In this document: positions 16,602 to 23,042 of the stretch, in pieces
How positions within the stretch are numbered: position 1 is the first letter of the stretch
Layout of the letters: each line of letters starts with the position of its first letter
From: Ghiorsea sp.
GTDB lineage: Bacteria > Pseudomonadota > Zetaproteobacteria > Mariprofundales > Mariprofundaceae
Length of the DNA: 33,586 bases
Direction: 5' to 3'
NCBI GenBank assembly: GCA_026982535.1
Contig: JALSGX010000005.1
Location: 1 to 33,586, forward strand
Notes under the pieces: model-generated
What the model was told of the DNA's origin: nothing
The model's input: only the letters and a program-made list of their open reading frames with translations
Database searches by the model: none
Made by a program: the position numbers and the translations under genes

Positions 16602-17168
16602 ATGGCTGAACCATACAAGGCACGATCAAAATCTGGCTTAAGAAGTCCATGGCTTTGGGCAATTTTTGCCCTGTTTGCCGTGATGTTCACCGTAAACTTT
16701 CTCTTCTTTACCGTTGGCAAAAACACAGCACCAGGCTTGGTCAATGAAGAATACTACAAATACGGCTTGCAACAAAACAAAATTGACAAACAGTATCGCA
16801 AACAAGCGGCGCGTGGCTGGCGCGTTGATTTGTCCACACCGCAACCTTGGCGCATTCATGAGCCCAAAGATATCTTGCTCACCGTTACCGACAAAACAGG
16901 CAAACCACTCTCTGGAGGACTTGCCGAGGTCACAGCATATCGCCCCAGCAATGCCAAATACGATATTATCCAGCAACTTAAAGAAACCGAACAACCTGGT
17001 GTGTATAAAACAAGCCTAAAACTGCCACTTCAAGGTATTTGGGATATCAACATTCTCTTTACACTAGGCGAAGACAAACACATGTTGAACAAACGCATTC
17101 ATATTATTGGCGATGGTGAAGCAGAACCAAGCTTATTGGAAAACATTGTTCGATTCATCACCAAGTAA
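16602..17168 (+). CDS. ccoH: FixH/CcoH family protein
   Basis: A 188-aa protein with one N-terminal membrane helix (about residues 12-36, WLWAIFALFAVMFTVNFLFF) and a periplasmic beta-rich domain (WRVDLSTPQPWRIHEPKDILLTV, then GIWDINILF). The segment LVNEEYYKYGLQQNKIDKQ after the helix is characteristic of FixH. CcoH is required for stable assembly of the cbb3 oxidase and interacts with CcoN and with copper-loading factors. It begins 6 nt after ccoG and ends 9 nt before ccoI, which fits the usual G-H-I-S order. Confidence 0.92.
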   Translation: MAEPYKARSKSGLRSPWLWAIFALFAVMFTVNFLFFTVGKNTAPGLVNEEYYKYGLQQNKIDKQYRKQAARGWRVDLSTPQPWRIHEPKDILLTVTDKTGKPLSGGLAEVTAYRPSNAKYDIIQQLKETEQPGVYKTSLKLPLQGIWDINILFTLGEDKHMLNKRIHIIGDGEAEPSLLENIVRFITK

Positions 17169-17177
17169 AGTAACTCC

Positions 17178-19646
17178 ATGAATTCGCCAACACAGGATAC
17201 CTGCTTTCATTGTGGCTTGGAACTTCCTTCTCAAGGTACTATTCATGCAGATATCCGAGGAAAAACACAAGCCTTTTGCTGCAATGGTTGTGCGCAAGTA
17301 TGCACTATCATTCATGACTCTGGCTTAGATTCCTTCTACAAATTTGCCCCAGAATCAAGAAGCTGGAGCACCCCCCAACAGGCCCCAGAAGATGCCAAGC
17401 TCTTTGATTTACCTGAGGTTCAGGCTGACTTTGTCCGTCAATATCCTGATGGTACCTATCAGGCAGATTTGCTTATTGAAGGTATTCATTGCCCCGCTTG
17501 TGTTTGGCTCATTGAGCAAGCACTGCGACAAAATAGCGCAATTGCCTCAGCAGAGGTGAGTCTAACTCGCCGCAGGCTCCGCCTTCGCTGGCAACCTGAT
17601 CAAATGAAGCTGTCGGAAGCCATTATCACCATAGGACATCTTGGCTACCAAGCCATTCCTTATGAGGAAGATCTGGAACAAAAAGCCAATAAAGCACGCA
17701 GGCAAGACCTGCTCTTTCGCATGGCATTTGCTGGTTTTGTCTTCGCCAATGTCATGACGGCTGCCGTATGTTTGTATGGGGGCGACTTTTTTGGTATTGA
17801 GCCTAAATGGCGGGCTCTATTTCAATGGTACTCCATGGTTCTTACCCTTGCAGGCATTGCCTACTCTGGACGCAGTTTTTTTATCTCTGCATGGAAAGCC
17901 ATCAAAACACGCAAACCTAATATGGACTTGCCCATCAGTATAGGTATCACTGCCAGTTTTTTATGGTCATCTTATGTTACCATTCTCCCAAACCCCAACA
18001 CTGAAGGTCATGTTTATTTTGATTCTGTATCCATGTTTGTATTCCTTATTCTTATTGGTCGATTCTTAGAATCATCGGCACGGGAAACTGCTGGCTCTGC
18101 GACACGCCACCTTTTAGCTCTGCTTCCTCGATCAGCACGCATGGTATTGGATCGTGGGCATGAGGAGATGATACCACTACGCTCCATTCGTCGGGGTAAT
18201 GTGCTTCGCATCAAACCTGGCGACCGTATTCCCGTTGATGGCGAGGTCGTTGAAGGTTACTCAGAGGTTGATGAGTCCATCATTTCAGGAGAATCCCGCC
18301 CAGTCACCAAGCAAACAGGCAGCCAGGTTATCGGCGGAACCCTTAACATTTCAGGGCAATTGTTGGTTAAAGCAACTCACCTCGGTCATGAATCTGTCTT
18401 AGCGCAAATCATTGAGCTGGTCGAACAAGCGCAAGACTCCAAAGTTCGCATTCAAGGTATCGCAGACCGTATTGTTCCTTGGTTTGTCTCCATTATCTTG
18501 GGTCTGGCCGCCATAACTTTTATCTACTGGTATATCAGTGCTGGCTTTGCTGTAGCAATCATGACAGCAGTGACTGTGCTTATCATTACCTGCCCCTGTG
18601 CATTGGGGCTGGCGACGCCTATGGCTATTTCCATTGGGGCAGGTCTGGGTGGCAAACTGGGTATTTTAATTAAACAAGGTTGCGCTTTAGAGCAGATGCT
18701 TAGTTTGGATCATATCGTATTTGATAAAACAGGCACATTAACCCGAGGGCAGCTTCAGGTTCAAAGCAGAATGTGCTTCACGCAAGATGAAGCAAAGCTA
18801 TGGCAACAAGTGCATACCCTTGAACGAGCATCAGAACACCCCCTCGCCACAGCCATTACCGAAGACTTACAAGATTACCCTGCCACAGCACAGCTGACGC
18901 AATTCAAAAGCATCCAAGGGCGTGGTGTTGAAGGCTATTTCGATAAACGCATCTTGCGCGTTGGTTCTCTAAGCTGGATGTTATCACAACATATTCCCCT
19001 ACCAGAACATATCCAAACACAACTCATACGCGAAGAAGAGCGGGGGCATACGCTGGTAGTCGTCTTTGATGATCACCAACTCCTAGCATGGCTTGCCCTT
19101 GGCGATAAACTGCGTCCTGAAGCATCAGATGTCATCACAACACTTCAAAAACAAGGCATAGGCATTAGCCTGATTACAGGTGACAGAAAAGGATCTGCCG
19201 AAGCTATTGTTGCACAAATCCATACATTAAAACCTATACAAGTGATTGCCGAAGTATTGCCCCATGAAAAAGCAGAAAAAATTAGAGCCTTGCAAAACCA
19301 AGGCTTAACTGTTGGCATGATTGGTGATGGTGTAAACGATGCGCCAGCGCTCACCCAAGCCAATGTAGGTATTGCCATGGGACAAGCCACAGATATTTCA
19401 GCTCATGCCGCGGATATTGTGCTACTTGGTGGTTTGGATAAGCTGCCTATTGCATTCGCTTTATCCAAGCAAACCATTCGTACCATCAAACAAAACCTTG
19501 CCATCTCACTCAGTTATAATATTATCGTTATTCCACTTGCTATGGCAGGCTTTGTTCATCCGCTGTTTGCAGCAATCGCAATGCCAATATCCTCGCTTTT
19601 GGTTATTGGCAACGCACTACTCATTCACAAGCGTGTAAAAGGATAG
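17178..19646 (+). CDS. ccoI: Copper-exporting P1B-type ATPase CcoI (FixI)
   Basis: An 822-aa copper-transporting P-type ATPase that supplies copper for the CuB centre. The N-terminus carries a cysteine-rich zinc-finger-like region (CFHCGLEL, then CCNGCAQVC), typical of the CcoI branch, followed by an HMA domain with GIHCPACVWL (about residues 107-116). Eight membrane helices are expected. The phosphatase/actuator motif is ISGESRPVTK, the ion-binding CPC is at 472-474 (TCPCALGLATP), the phosphorylated Asp is 516 (DKTGTLT), the nucleotide site has SEHPLA, and the hinge is GDGVNDAP. Substrate specificity for Cu(I) is inferred from CPC and the gene context. Confidence 0.97.
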   Translation: MNSPTQDTCFHCGLELPSQGTIHADIRGKTQAFCCNGCAQVCTIIHDSGLDSFYKFAPESRSWSTPQQAPEDAKLFDLPEVQADFVRQYPDGTYQADLLIEGIHCPACVWLIEQALRQNSAIASAEVSLTRRRLRLRWQPDQMKLSEAIITIGHLGYQAIPYEEDLEQKANKARRQDLLFRMAFAGFVFANVMTAAVCLYGGDFFGIEPKWRALFQWYSMVLTLAGIAYSGRSFFISAWKAIKTRKPNMDLPISIGITASFLWSSYVTILPNPNTEGHVYFDSVSMFVFLILIGRFLESSARETAGSATRHLLALLPRSARMVLDRGHEEMIPLRSIRRGNVLRIKPGDRIPVDGEVVEGYSEVDESIISGESRPVTKQTGSQVIGGTLNISGQLLVKATHLGHESVLAQIIELVEQAQDSKVRIQGIADRIVPWFVSIILGLAAITFIYWYISAGFAVAIMTAVTVLIITCPCALGLATPMAISIGAGLGGKLGILIKQGCALEQMLSLDHIVFDKTGTLTRGQLQVQSRMCFTQDEAKLWQQVHTLERASEHPLATAITEDLQDYPATAQLTQFKSIQGRGVEGYFDKRILRVGSLSWMLSQHIPLPEHIQTQLIREEERGHTLVVVFDDHQLLAWLALGDKLRPEASDVITTLQKQGIGISLITGDRKGSAEAIVAQIHTLKPIQVIAEVLPHEKAEKIRALQNQGLTVGMIGDGVNDAPALTQANVGIAMGQATDISAHAADIVLLGGLDKLPIAFALSKQTIRTIKQNLAISLSYNIIVIPLAMAGFVHPLFAAIAMPISSLLVIGNALLIHKRVKG

Positions 19647-19651
19647 TAGAA

Positions 19652-19855
19652 ATGGATATTATTTTAATGCTTATACCTGCTGCACTGGTGTTTAGTGTGG
19701 TTGCACTTTTGGTTTTCCGTTGGTCAGTCAACTCTGAACAATATGATGATATGGAAGGAGAGGCGCATCGGATTCTTATGGATAATGAAGATATGATTCC
19801 AACACCCAAACGCACAAAAAACAATCTTCCTGAAAACAAAAAAGAAGACACCTGA
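19652..19855 (+). CDS. ccoS: cbb3-type oxidase assembly protein CcoS
   Basis: A 67-aa single-span membrane protein. Residues 3-25 form the helix (IILMLIPAALVFSVVALLVFRW), followed by the family hallmark SVNSEQYDDMEGEAHRILMDN and a basic tail. CcoS is needed for insertion of the metal and haem cofactors into CcoN. It starts 5 nt after ccoI and ends 2 nt before the next gene. Confidence 0.95.
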   Translation: MDIILMLIPAALVFSVVALLVFRWSVNSEQYDDMEGEAHRILMDNEDMIPTPKRTKNNLPENKKEDT

Positions 19856-19857
19856 AT

Positions 19858-20484
19858 ATGGGCAAGTTTGCCTTGTTCTTTGCTGCTGTGGTGGCGTTGT
19901 CAACTTATTACATTACCAGTTCAGTGTATCAACTATCCCCCACTTCCAAGCCACAACGAACATGGGTGGACAATACAGGGAAGCTTCATGTCATGGGCAT
20001 CGTTTTGGGTGAAAGTACGGTTCGTGATGCGGAGCTTGCGTTCCGTAGCAGAGCGGATGCAGCCATATTTTTATACCCTCTGCCTCCCACGCAAAGTGGC
20101 AACAAGCAATTTAGAGGTGAAATTGAGGCTTATTTCCCATCCATCGCGGACCACAGTAAAGTCATTTTAGAACTTGAAGTCTCAGCCACTCAAATTGAAG
20201 CCATGCGACAGCGAAGTACCATGCCAAGAGTTTACCCCAATGGTGTTATTCGCATGAACCTTGGTGATAAAGATGTTCTTGGCGTACAAAACATGGTCAT
20301 TCGCAAGCTTACCCTGATACCCAGTATTACCATCACCGAAGATATTCTTCATGCACAATTTGGCAATCATACAAGTAAATCTTCACCGACCAACACGCTA
20401 ACCATATACCACTACCCCGATATTGGTCTAACTGCAGAGATCAACCATGAAGGCAAAGATAAATTGATGTTTGTGAACCCTTAA
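19858..20484 (+). CDS. Membrane-anchored protein of unknown function, paralog A (208 aa)
   Basis: An N-terminal hydrophobic segment (about residues 4-22) anchors a periplasmic domain. The domain starts LHVMGIVLGESTVRDAELAF, continues with GEIEAYFPSIADHSKVILELE, then PRVYPNGVIRMNLGDKDVLGV, RKLTLIPSITITED and a C-terminal YHYPDIGLTAEIN. The gene at 20971-21654 has the same architecture (VHILGIRIN, LEAYFEDI, PRLYPDGVLRINI, ITIIPG, YPKLGLDFI), so the two are paralogs. I do not know the family function. It follows ccoS by 2 nt and is the last gene before a hairpin, so it is expressed with the oxidase assembly genes. Confidence 0.85.
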   Translation: MGKFALFFAAVVALSTYYITSSVYQLSPTSKPQRTWVDNTGKLHVMGIVLGESTVRDAELAFRSRADAAIFLYPLPPTQSGNKQFRGEIEAYFPSIADHSKVILELEVSATQIEAMRQRSTMPRVYPNGVIRMNLGDKDVLGVQNMVIRKLTLIPSITITEDILHAQFGNHTSKSSPTNTLTIYHYPDIGLTAEINHEGKDKLMFVNP

Positions 20485-20495
20485 TCGCCATAAAA

Positions 20496-20515
20496 AAGGC
20501 AGTCTAGGCTGCCTT
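20496..20515 (-). terminator. Hairpin terminator between convergent genes
   Basis: AAGGCAG and CTGCCTT form a 7-bp stem with a 6-nt loop. Read on the minus strand, it is followed by TTTTTTAT, so it best terminates the DUF2892 gene; on the plus strand, the tail is the weaker CTTTC, but it may also stop transcription from the ccoGHIS side. Confidence 0.75.
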
Positions 20516-20541
20516 CTTTCAAAGTGTGGGATCACACGCGT

Positions 20542-20757
20542 TTAATGTCCGCGCGGATCAGGTTTTTCACAAGTGTCTTTATCCAAAAGCGAATAAATTG
20601 GGCAACTGCTAACCAAACCAGTGACCAACAATACCAAGCCAACAACAATAAGCACAATACCCATGGCACCCTCAGGACCAAGCCAGCCAGCTAAAGCTAA
20701 AGCTGTGCCAATGATAACGCGCAGTGTACGATCAACTGTTCCAACATTTTCCTTCAT
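20542..20757 (-). CDS. DUF2892 (YgaP transmembrane-like) protein
   Basis: A 71-aa inner-membrane protein with two helices (about residues 11-24 and 29-48, the second GAMGIVLIVVGLVLLVTGLVSS). It has the DUF2892 pattern: NVGTVDRTLRVIIG at the start and SSCPIYSLLDKDTC at the end. In some proteins this domain is fused to rhodanese domains; alone its function is unknown. It lies between the two paralogs on the opposite strand and has an AGGAG-type site before its ATG. Confidence 0.92.
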   Translation of the reverse strand: MKENVGTVDRTLRVIIGTALALAGWLGPEGAMGIVLIVVGLVLLVTGLVSSCPIYSLLDKDTCEKPDPRGH

Positions 20758-20886
20758 AGTAACTCCTCCTCACTGTAGTTTCAAAAGTACCCAAGCTAAT
20801 GATACCAATATAAATAATGCGGGCATGTTATCGGATAAACACACCCGTGCCAACCCTTACTTAAATTTTCTTTAATCTTGTATGAT

Positions 20887-20896
20887 GTCAATTGAC
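20887..20896. promoter_or_regulatory. Palindrome GTCAATTGAC in a divergent spacer
   Basis: A perfect 10-bp palindrome in the 213-bp spacer between the DUF2892 gene and paralog B (20758-20970). It may be an operator, but a palindrome of this size can also occur by chance. Nothing else of note is seen in the spacer. Confidence 0.25.
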
Positions 20897-20970
20897 TTGA
20901 TGCCCCTCATAACAATGGCAGCATCCGACCATTGAAACTAAAACACAGGCTTGACAACATAGGAGCTACG

Positions 20971-21654
20971 ATGAATTCAACATGGGTTATACGCATTATC
21001 GCAGGGCTTTTGCTTTCTTACCTGATTTATATTTTCTACCCAACCTCCAGCCCTAACCCACGACCTTTCTTCTGGGAGATACAAAACAGCGATCAAGGCG
21101 TTCATATATTAGGCATACGCATCAACACCCACAACTTGCAAGATGCGATGCTTCGACTTCAAGGCATTCCAACTACAGCTCTGTTTACCAAGCGTAAAGC
21201 GCCAGGTGAGCCTGAACCTGACATGCACCTTGAAGCATATTTTGAAGATATTTACGATGAAGGCGACCGTTTTATCTTTGGGCTAAATGCTGATGAAAAG
21301 CTTCTGCAACATATCAAAAAGCAAGGTATAGAGCCAAGGCTTTATCCTGACGGTGTACTGCGCATCAACATTCATCCCGATCTTGCAACCATCATACAAG
21401 AGCTACCTATCCACAGTATCACCATTATCCCGGGTCATGCTATAGATTTCGAAGAGTTTCAAGAGCATATGGGCAAACCTGATAACCTGATCAATGATGG
21501 CGTAGGCAACGCACACTTTTTATACCCCAAACTCGGCCTAGATTTTATCCAGCCCGCAGGTGGAACACAGGTGCTACAGTTTGTCGCACCTGAAGACTTT
21601 GAAGAAAAACTGGCAAAACCATTAATACAATCACTACCTCAAGGAGCTATTTAA
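20971..21654 (+). CDS. Membrane-anchored protein of unknown function, paralog B (227 aa)
   Basis: Same layout as the gene at 19858-20484: a membrane anchor (about residues 4-23, WVIRIIAGLLLSYLIYIFYP) and a periplasmic domain with GVHILGIRINTHNLQDAMLR, LEAYFEDIYDEGDRFIFGL, EPRLYPDGVLRINI and SITIIPGHAIDFEEFQEHMG. The ATG at 20971 was chosen over a TTG at 20932 because AGGAG lies 5 nt before it and the anchor then starts normally. It is followed one base later by the SafE-like gene. A role linked to the oxidase or to copper handling is inferred only from location. Confidence 0.85.
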   Translation: MNSTWVIRIIAGLLLSYLIYIFYPTSSPNPRPFFWEIQNSDQGVHILGIRINTHNLQDAMLRLQGIPTTALFTKRKAPGEPEPDMHLEAYFEDIYDEGDRFIFGLNADEKLLQHIKKQGIEPRLYPDGVLRINIHPDLATIIQELPIHSITIIPGHAIDFEEFQEHMGKPDNLINDGVGNAHFLYPKLGLDFIQPAGGTQVLQFVAPEDFEEKLAKPLIQSLPQGAI

Positions 21655-21655
21655 T

Positions 21656-22501
21656 ATGGAACTTATAATCGCAGCGTTTCTTATCGGTTTTTTAGGCAGT
21701 ATGCACTGTGTTGGTATGTGTGGCGGCTTGGTGACAACACTAACCATGTCTCGTTCAAGTATTTGGTGGTCAGGGTTAGCCAGCTATCAAGTTGGACGCA
21801 TACTTACCTATACACTTTTCGGGCTTATCGCGGGCATGATTGGCATGGCAATCACTCAAGTGGATTGGTTTGCGGATATGCAACGGGGGCTAACCCTATT
21901 TGCAGGCACCTTAATGATTATCTTTGGTCTCAACCTTGCGGGCTGGTTGCCAGACCCTTTTGTCAACATCATAACCAGATTTACGACATGGATTGGGTTA
22001 ACCAAATGGATTCATGCCGCAACCACAAGCCGTATGCCCATGAGCTGGTTGATGGTCGGCCTGTTTAATGGCTTATTACCTTGTGGCCTTGTCTATGCAG
22101 CATTGGCTTTAAGCTTAACATCAGGAAATATGGTATTGTCAGCCAGCATGATGTTTGCTTTTGGCTTAGGTACAATTCCTGCCATGATGGTTGTACCCGT
22201 TGTGCTGAAGTCTGCCTCTCCTAAGGCACGAGGCTGGGTACTCAAAGTTGCTGCCATATTATTGGTCGGCATTGGCTTATTTACCATGATTCGTGGTAGT
22301 ACATTCATGCACAGTATGCACGACATGCAGCACTCAGAACACACCATGCCAGCCAAACACGGCACACATCAGCATCACATGGACAGCCCTCCAATGAATA
22401 GCGAACCGCAACAGGACATGAATCAACAGGACATGGATATGCACGATATGAATATGGACAACACGGATCAGTCCAGCCCTGTTCCTCATATGAACCATTA
22501 A
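21656..22501 (+). CDS. SafE/TauE-like (DsbD_2/UreH-type) membrane protein with His/Met-rich tail
   Basis: A 281-aa polytopic inner-membrane protein with six or seven helices. It carries the branch signature FLGSMHCVGMCGGLVTTL at residues 13-30 and a second, symmetric half beginning NGLLPCGLVYAALAL. This branch is often labelled sulfite exporter, but many members sit next to cco genes and are thought to move metal or reductant. The last 65 residues form a hydrophilic tail very rich in His and Met (MHDMQHSEHTM, HGTHQHHMDS, DMDMHDMNMDN), which suggests copper binding. Position after the cco assembly genes supports a copper-related role; the substrate is not proven. Confidence 0.88.
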   Translation: MELIIAAFLIGFLGSMHCVGMCGGLVTTLTMSRSSIWWSGLASYQVGRILTYTLFGLIAGMIGMAITQVDWFADMQRGLTLFAGTLMIIFGLNLAGWLPDPFVNIITRFTTWIGLTKWIHAATTSRMPMSWLMVGLFNGLLPCGLVYAALALSLTSGNMVLSASMMFAFGLGTIPAMMVVPVVLKSASPKARGWVLKVAAILLVGIGLFTMIRGSTFMHSMHDMQHSEHTMPAKHGTHQHHMDSPPMNSEPQQDMNQQDMDMHDMNMDNTDQSSPVPHMNH

Positions 22502-22608
22502 TGTGGTGGTTCGCCTTCATAGAGCTGGGCTTGTTTTTTGTACTCATGGGTATTATCGCATGGGTATTTTTCAAGCCACGCAAGCAAAATAAAAACAAAA
22601 AGCCTTGA
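22501..22608 (+). CDS. 35-aa single-span membrane peptide
   Basis: A 35-aa frame starting MWWFAFIELGLFFVLMGIIA, one membrane helix, followed by a basic tail (KPRKQNKNKKP). It begins in a TAATG overlap with the SafE-like gene and lacks its own clear ribosome binding site, so it would depend on coupled translation. The helix-plus-lysine tail is a realistic small membrane protein. It sits at the end of the region of copper/oxidase genes, and the rnpB promoter begins just after it. I recall similar short Trp-rich peptides near respiratory genes but cannot name a family. Confidence 0.6.
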   Translation: MWWFAFIELGLFFVLMGIIAWVFFKPRKQNKNKKP

Positions 22609-22611
22609 GCA

Positions 22612-22640
22612 TTCATATTTTTCTACAAACAGACTAGACT
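22612..22640 (+). promoter_or_regulatory. Candidate rnpB promoter
   Basis: TTCATA at 22612-22617 and TAGACT at 22635-22640 are 17 nt apart, each with 4 of 6 consensus bases. Transcription would start about 7 nt later, near 22647, exactly where the P1 helix of RNase P RNA begins. The agreement supports it. Confidence 0.45.
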
Positions 22641-22646
22641 TGCCAC

Positions 22647-23018
22647 GCGAAGTGGCTCAGATGGTCGCGCTGTGTTGCAACACAGGGAGGAAAGTCCGGG
22701 CTGCACAGAGTAGGATGCTGGATAACATCCAGTGGGGGTGATCCCAGGAAAGTGCCACAGAGACCAGACCGCCTTGCATTTGTGCAAGGTAAGGGTGAAA
22801 AGGTGCGGTAAGAGCGCACCGCTTGCTTTGGTGACAAGGCAAGGCTTAGGTAAACCCCATCCGCAGCAAGACCAAATAGGAAGCCATATGGTGTGACTCG
22901 CGCTTGGCTTCGGGTAGGTTGCTTGAGGCAGTTGGTAACAACTTGTCCAGATGAATGACCATCGCTTTTGTTTGCCAACAAACAAAAGAACAGAACCCGG
23001 CTTACCGAGCCACTTCGC
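22647..23018 (+). ncRNA. rnpB: RNase P RNA, bacterial class A
   Basis: The catalytic RNA of RNase P, which matures the 5' ends of tRNAs. The P1 helix closes the molecule: GCGAAGTGGCTC (22647-22658) pairs with GAGCCACTTCGC (23007-23018). Conserved elements in order are GGAGGAAAGTCCGGGCT, CAGGAAAGTGCCACAGAGA, AAGGGTGAAAAGGTGCGGT with AAGAGCGCACC, GGTAAACCCCATCC, GCAAGACCAAATAGGAA, GGGTAGGTTGCTTGAG, TTGTCCAGATGAATGACC and ACAGAACCCGGCTTA. The total of about 372 nt is typical of class A. I see no independent terminator before asmA, 24 nt downstream. Confidence 0.97.
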
Positions 23019-23033
23019 AAATGTTTTGATGCC

Positions 23034-23037
23034 GAGG
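23034..23037 (+). promoter_or_regulatory. Ribosome binding site that fixes the asmA start
   Basis: GAGG lies 5 nt before the ATG at 23043. It excludes the earlier in-frame start at 22968, which would lie inside rnpB. Confidence 0.6.
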
Positions 23038-23042
23038 TTAAT

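Noticed and set aside
22968-23042. Upstream in-frame extension of AsmA
   Set aside because: It would lie in the 3' part of rnpB, and the ATG at 23043 has its own GAGG site and begins the membrane anchor.
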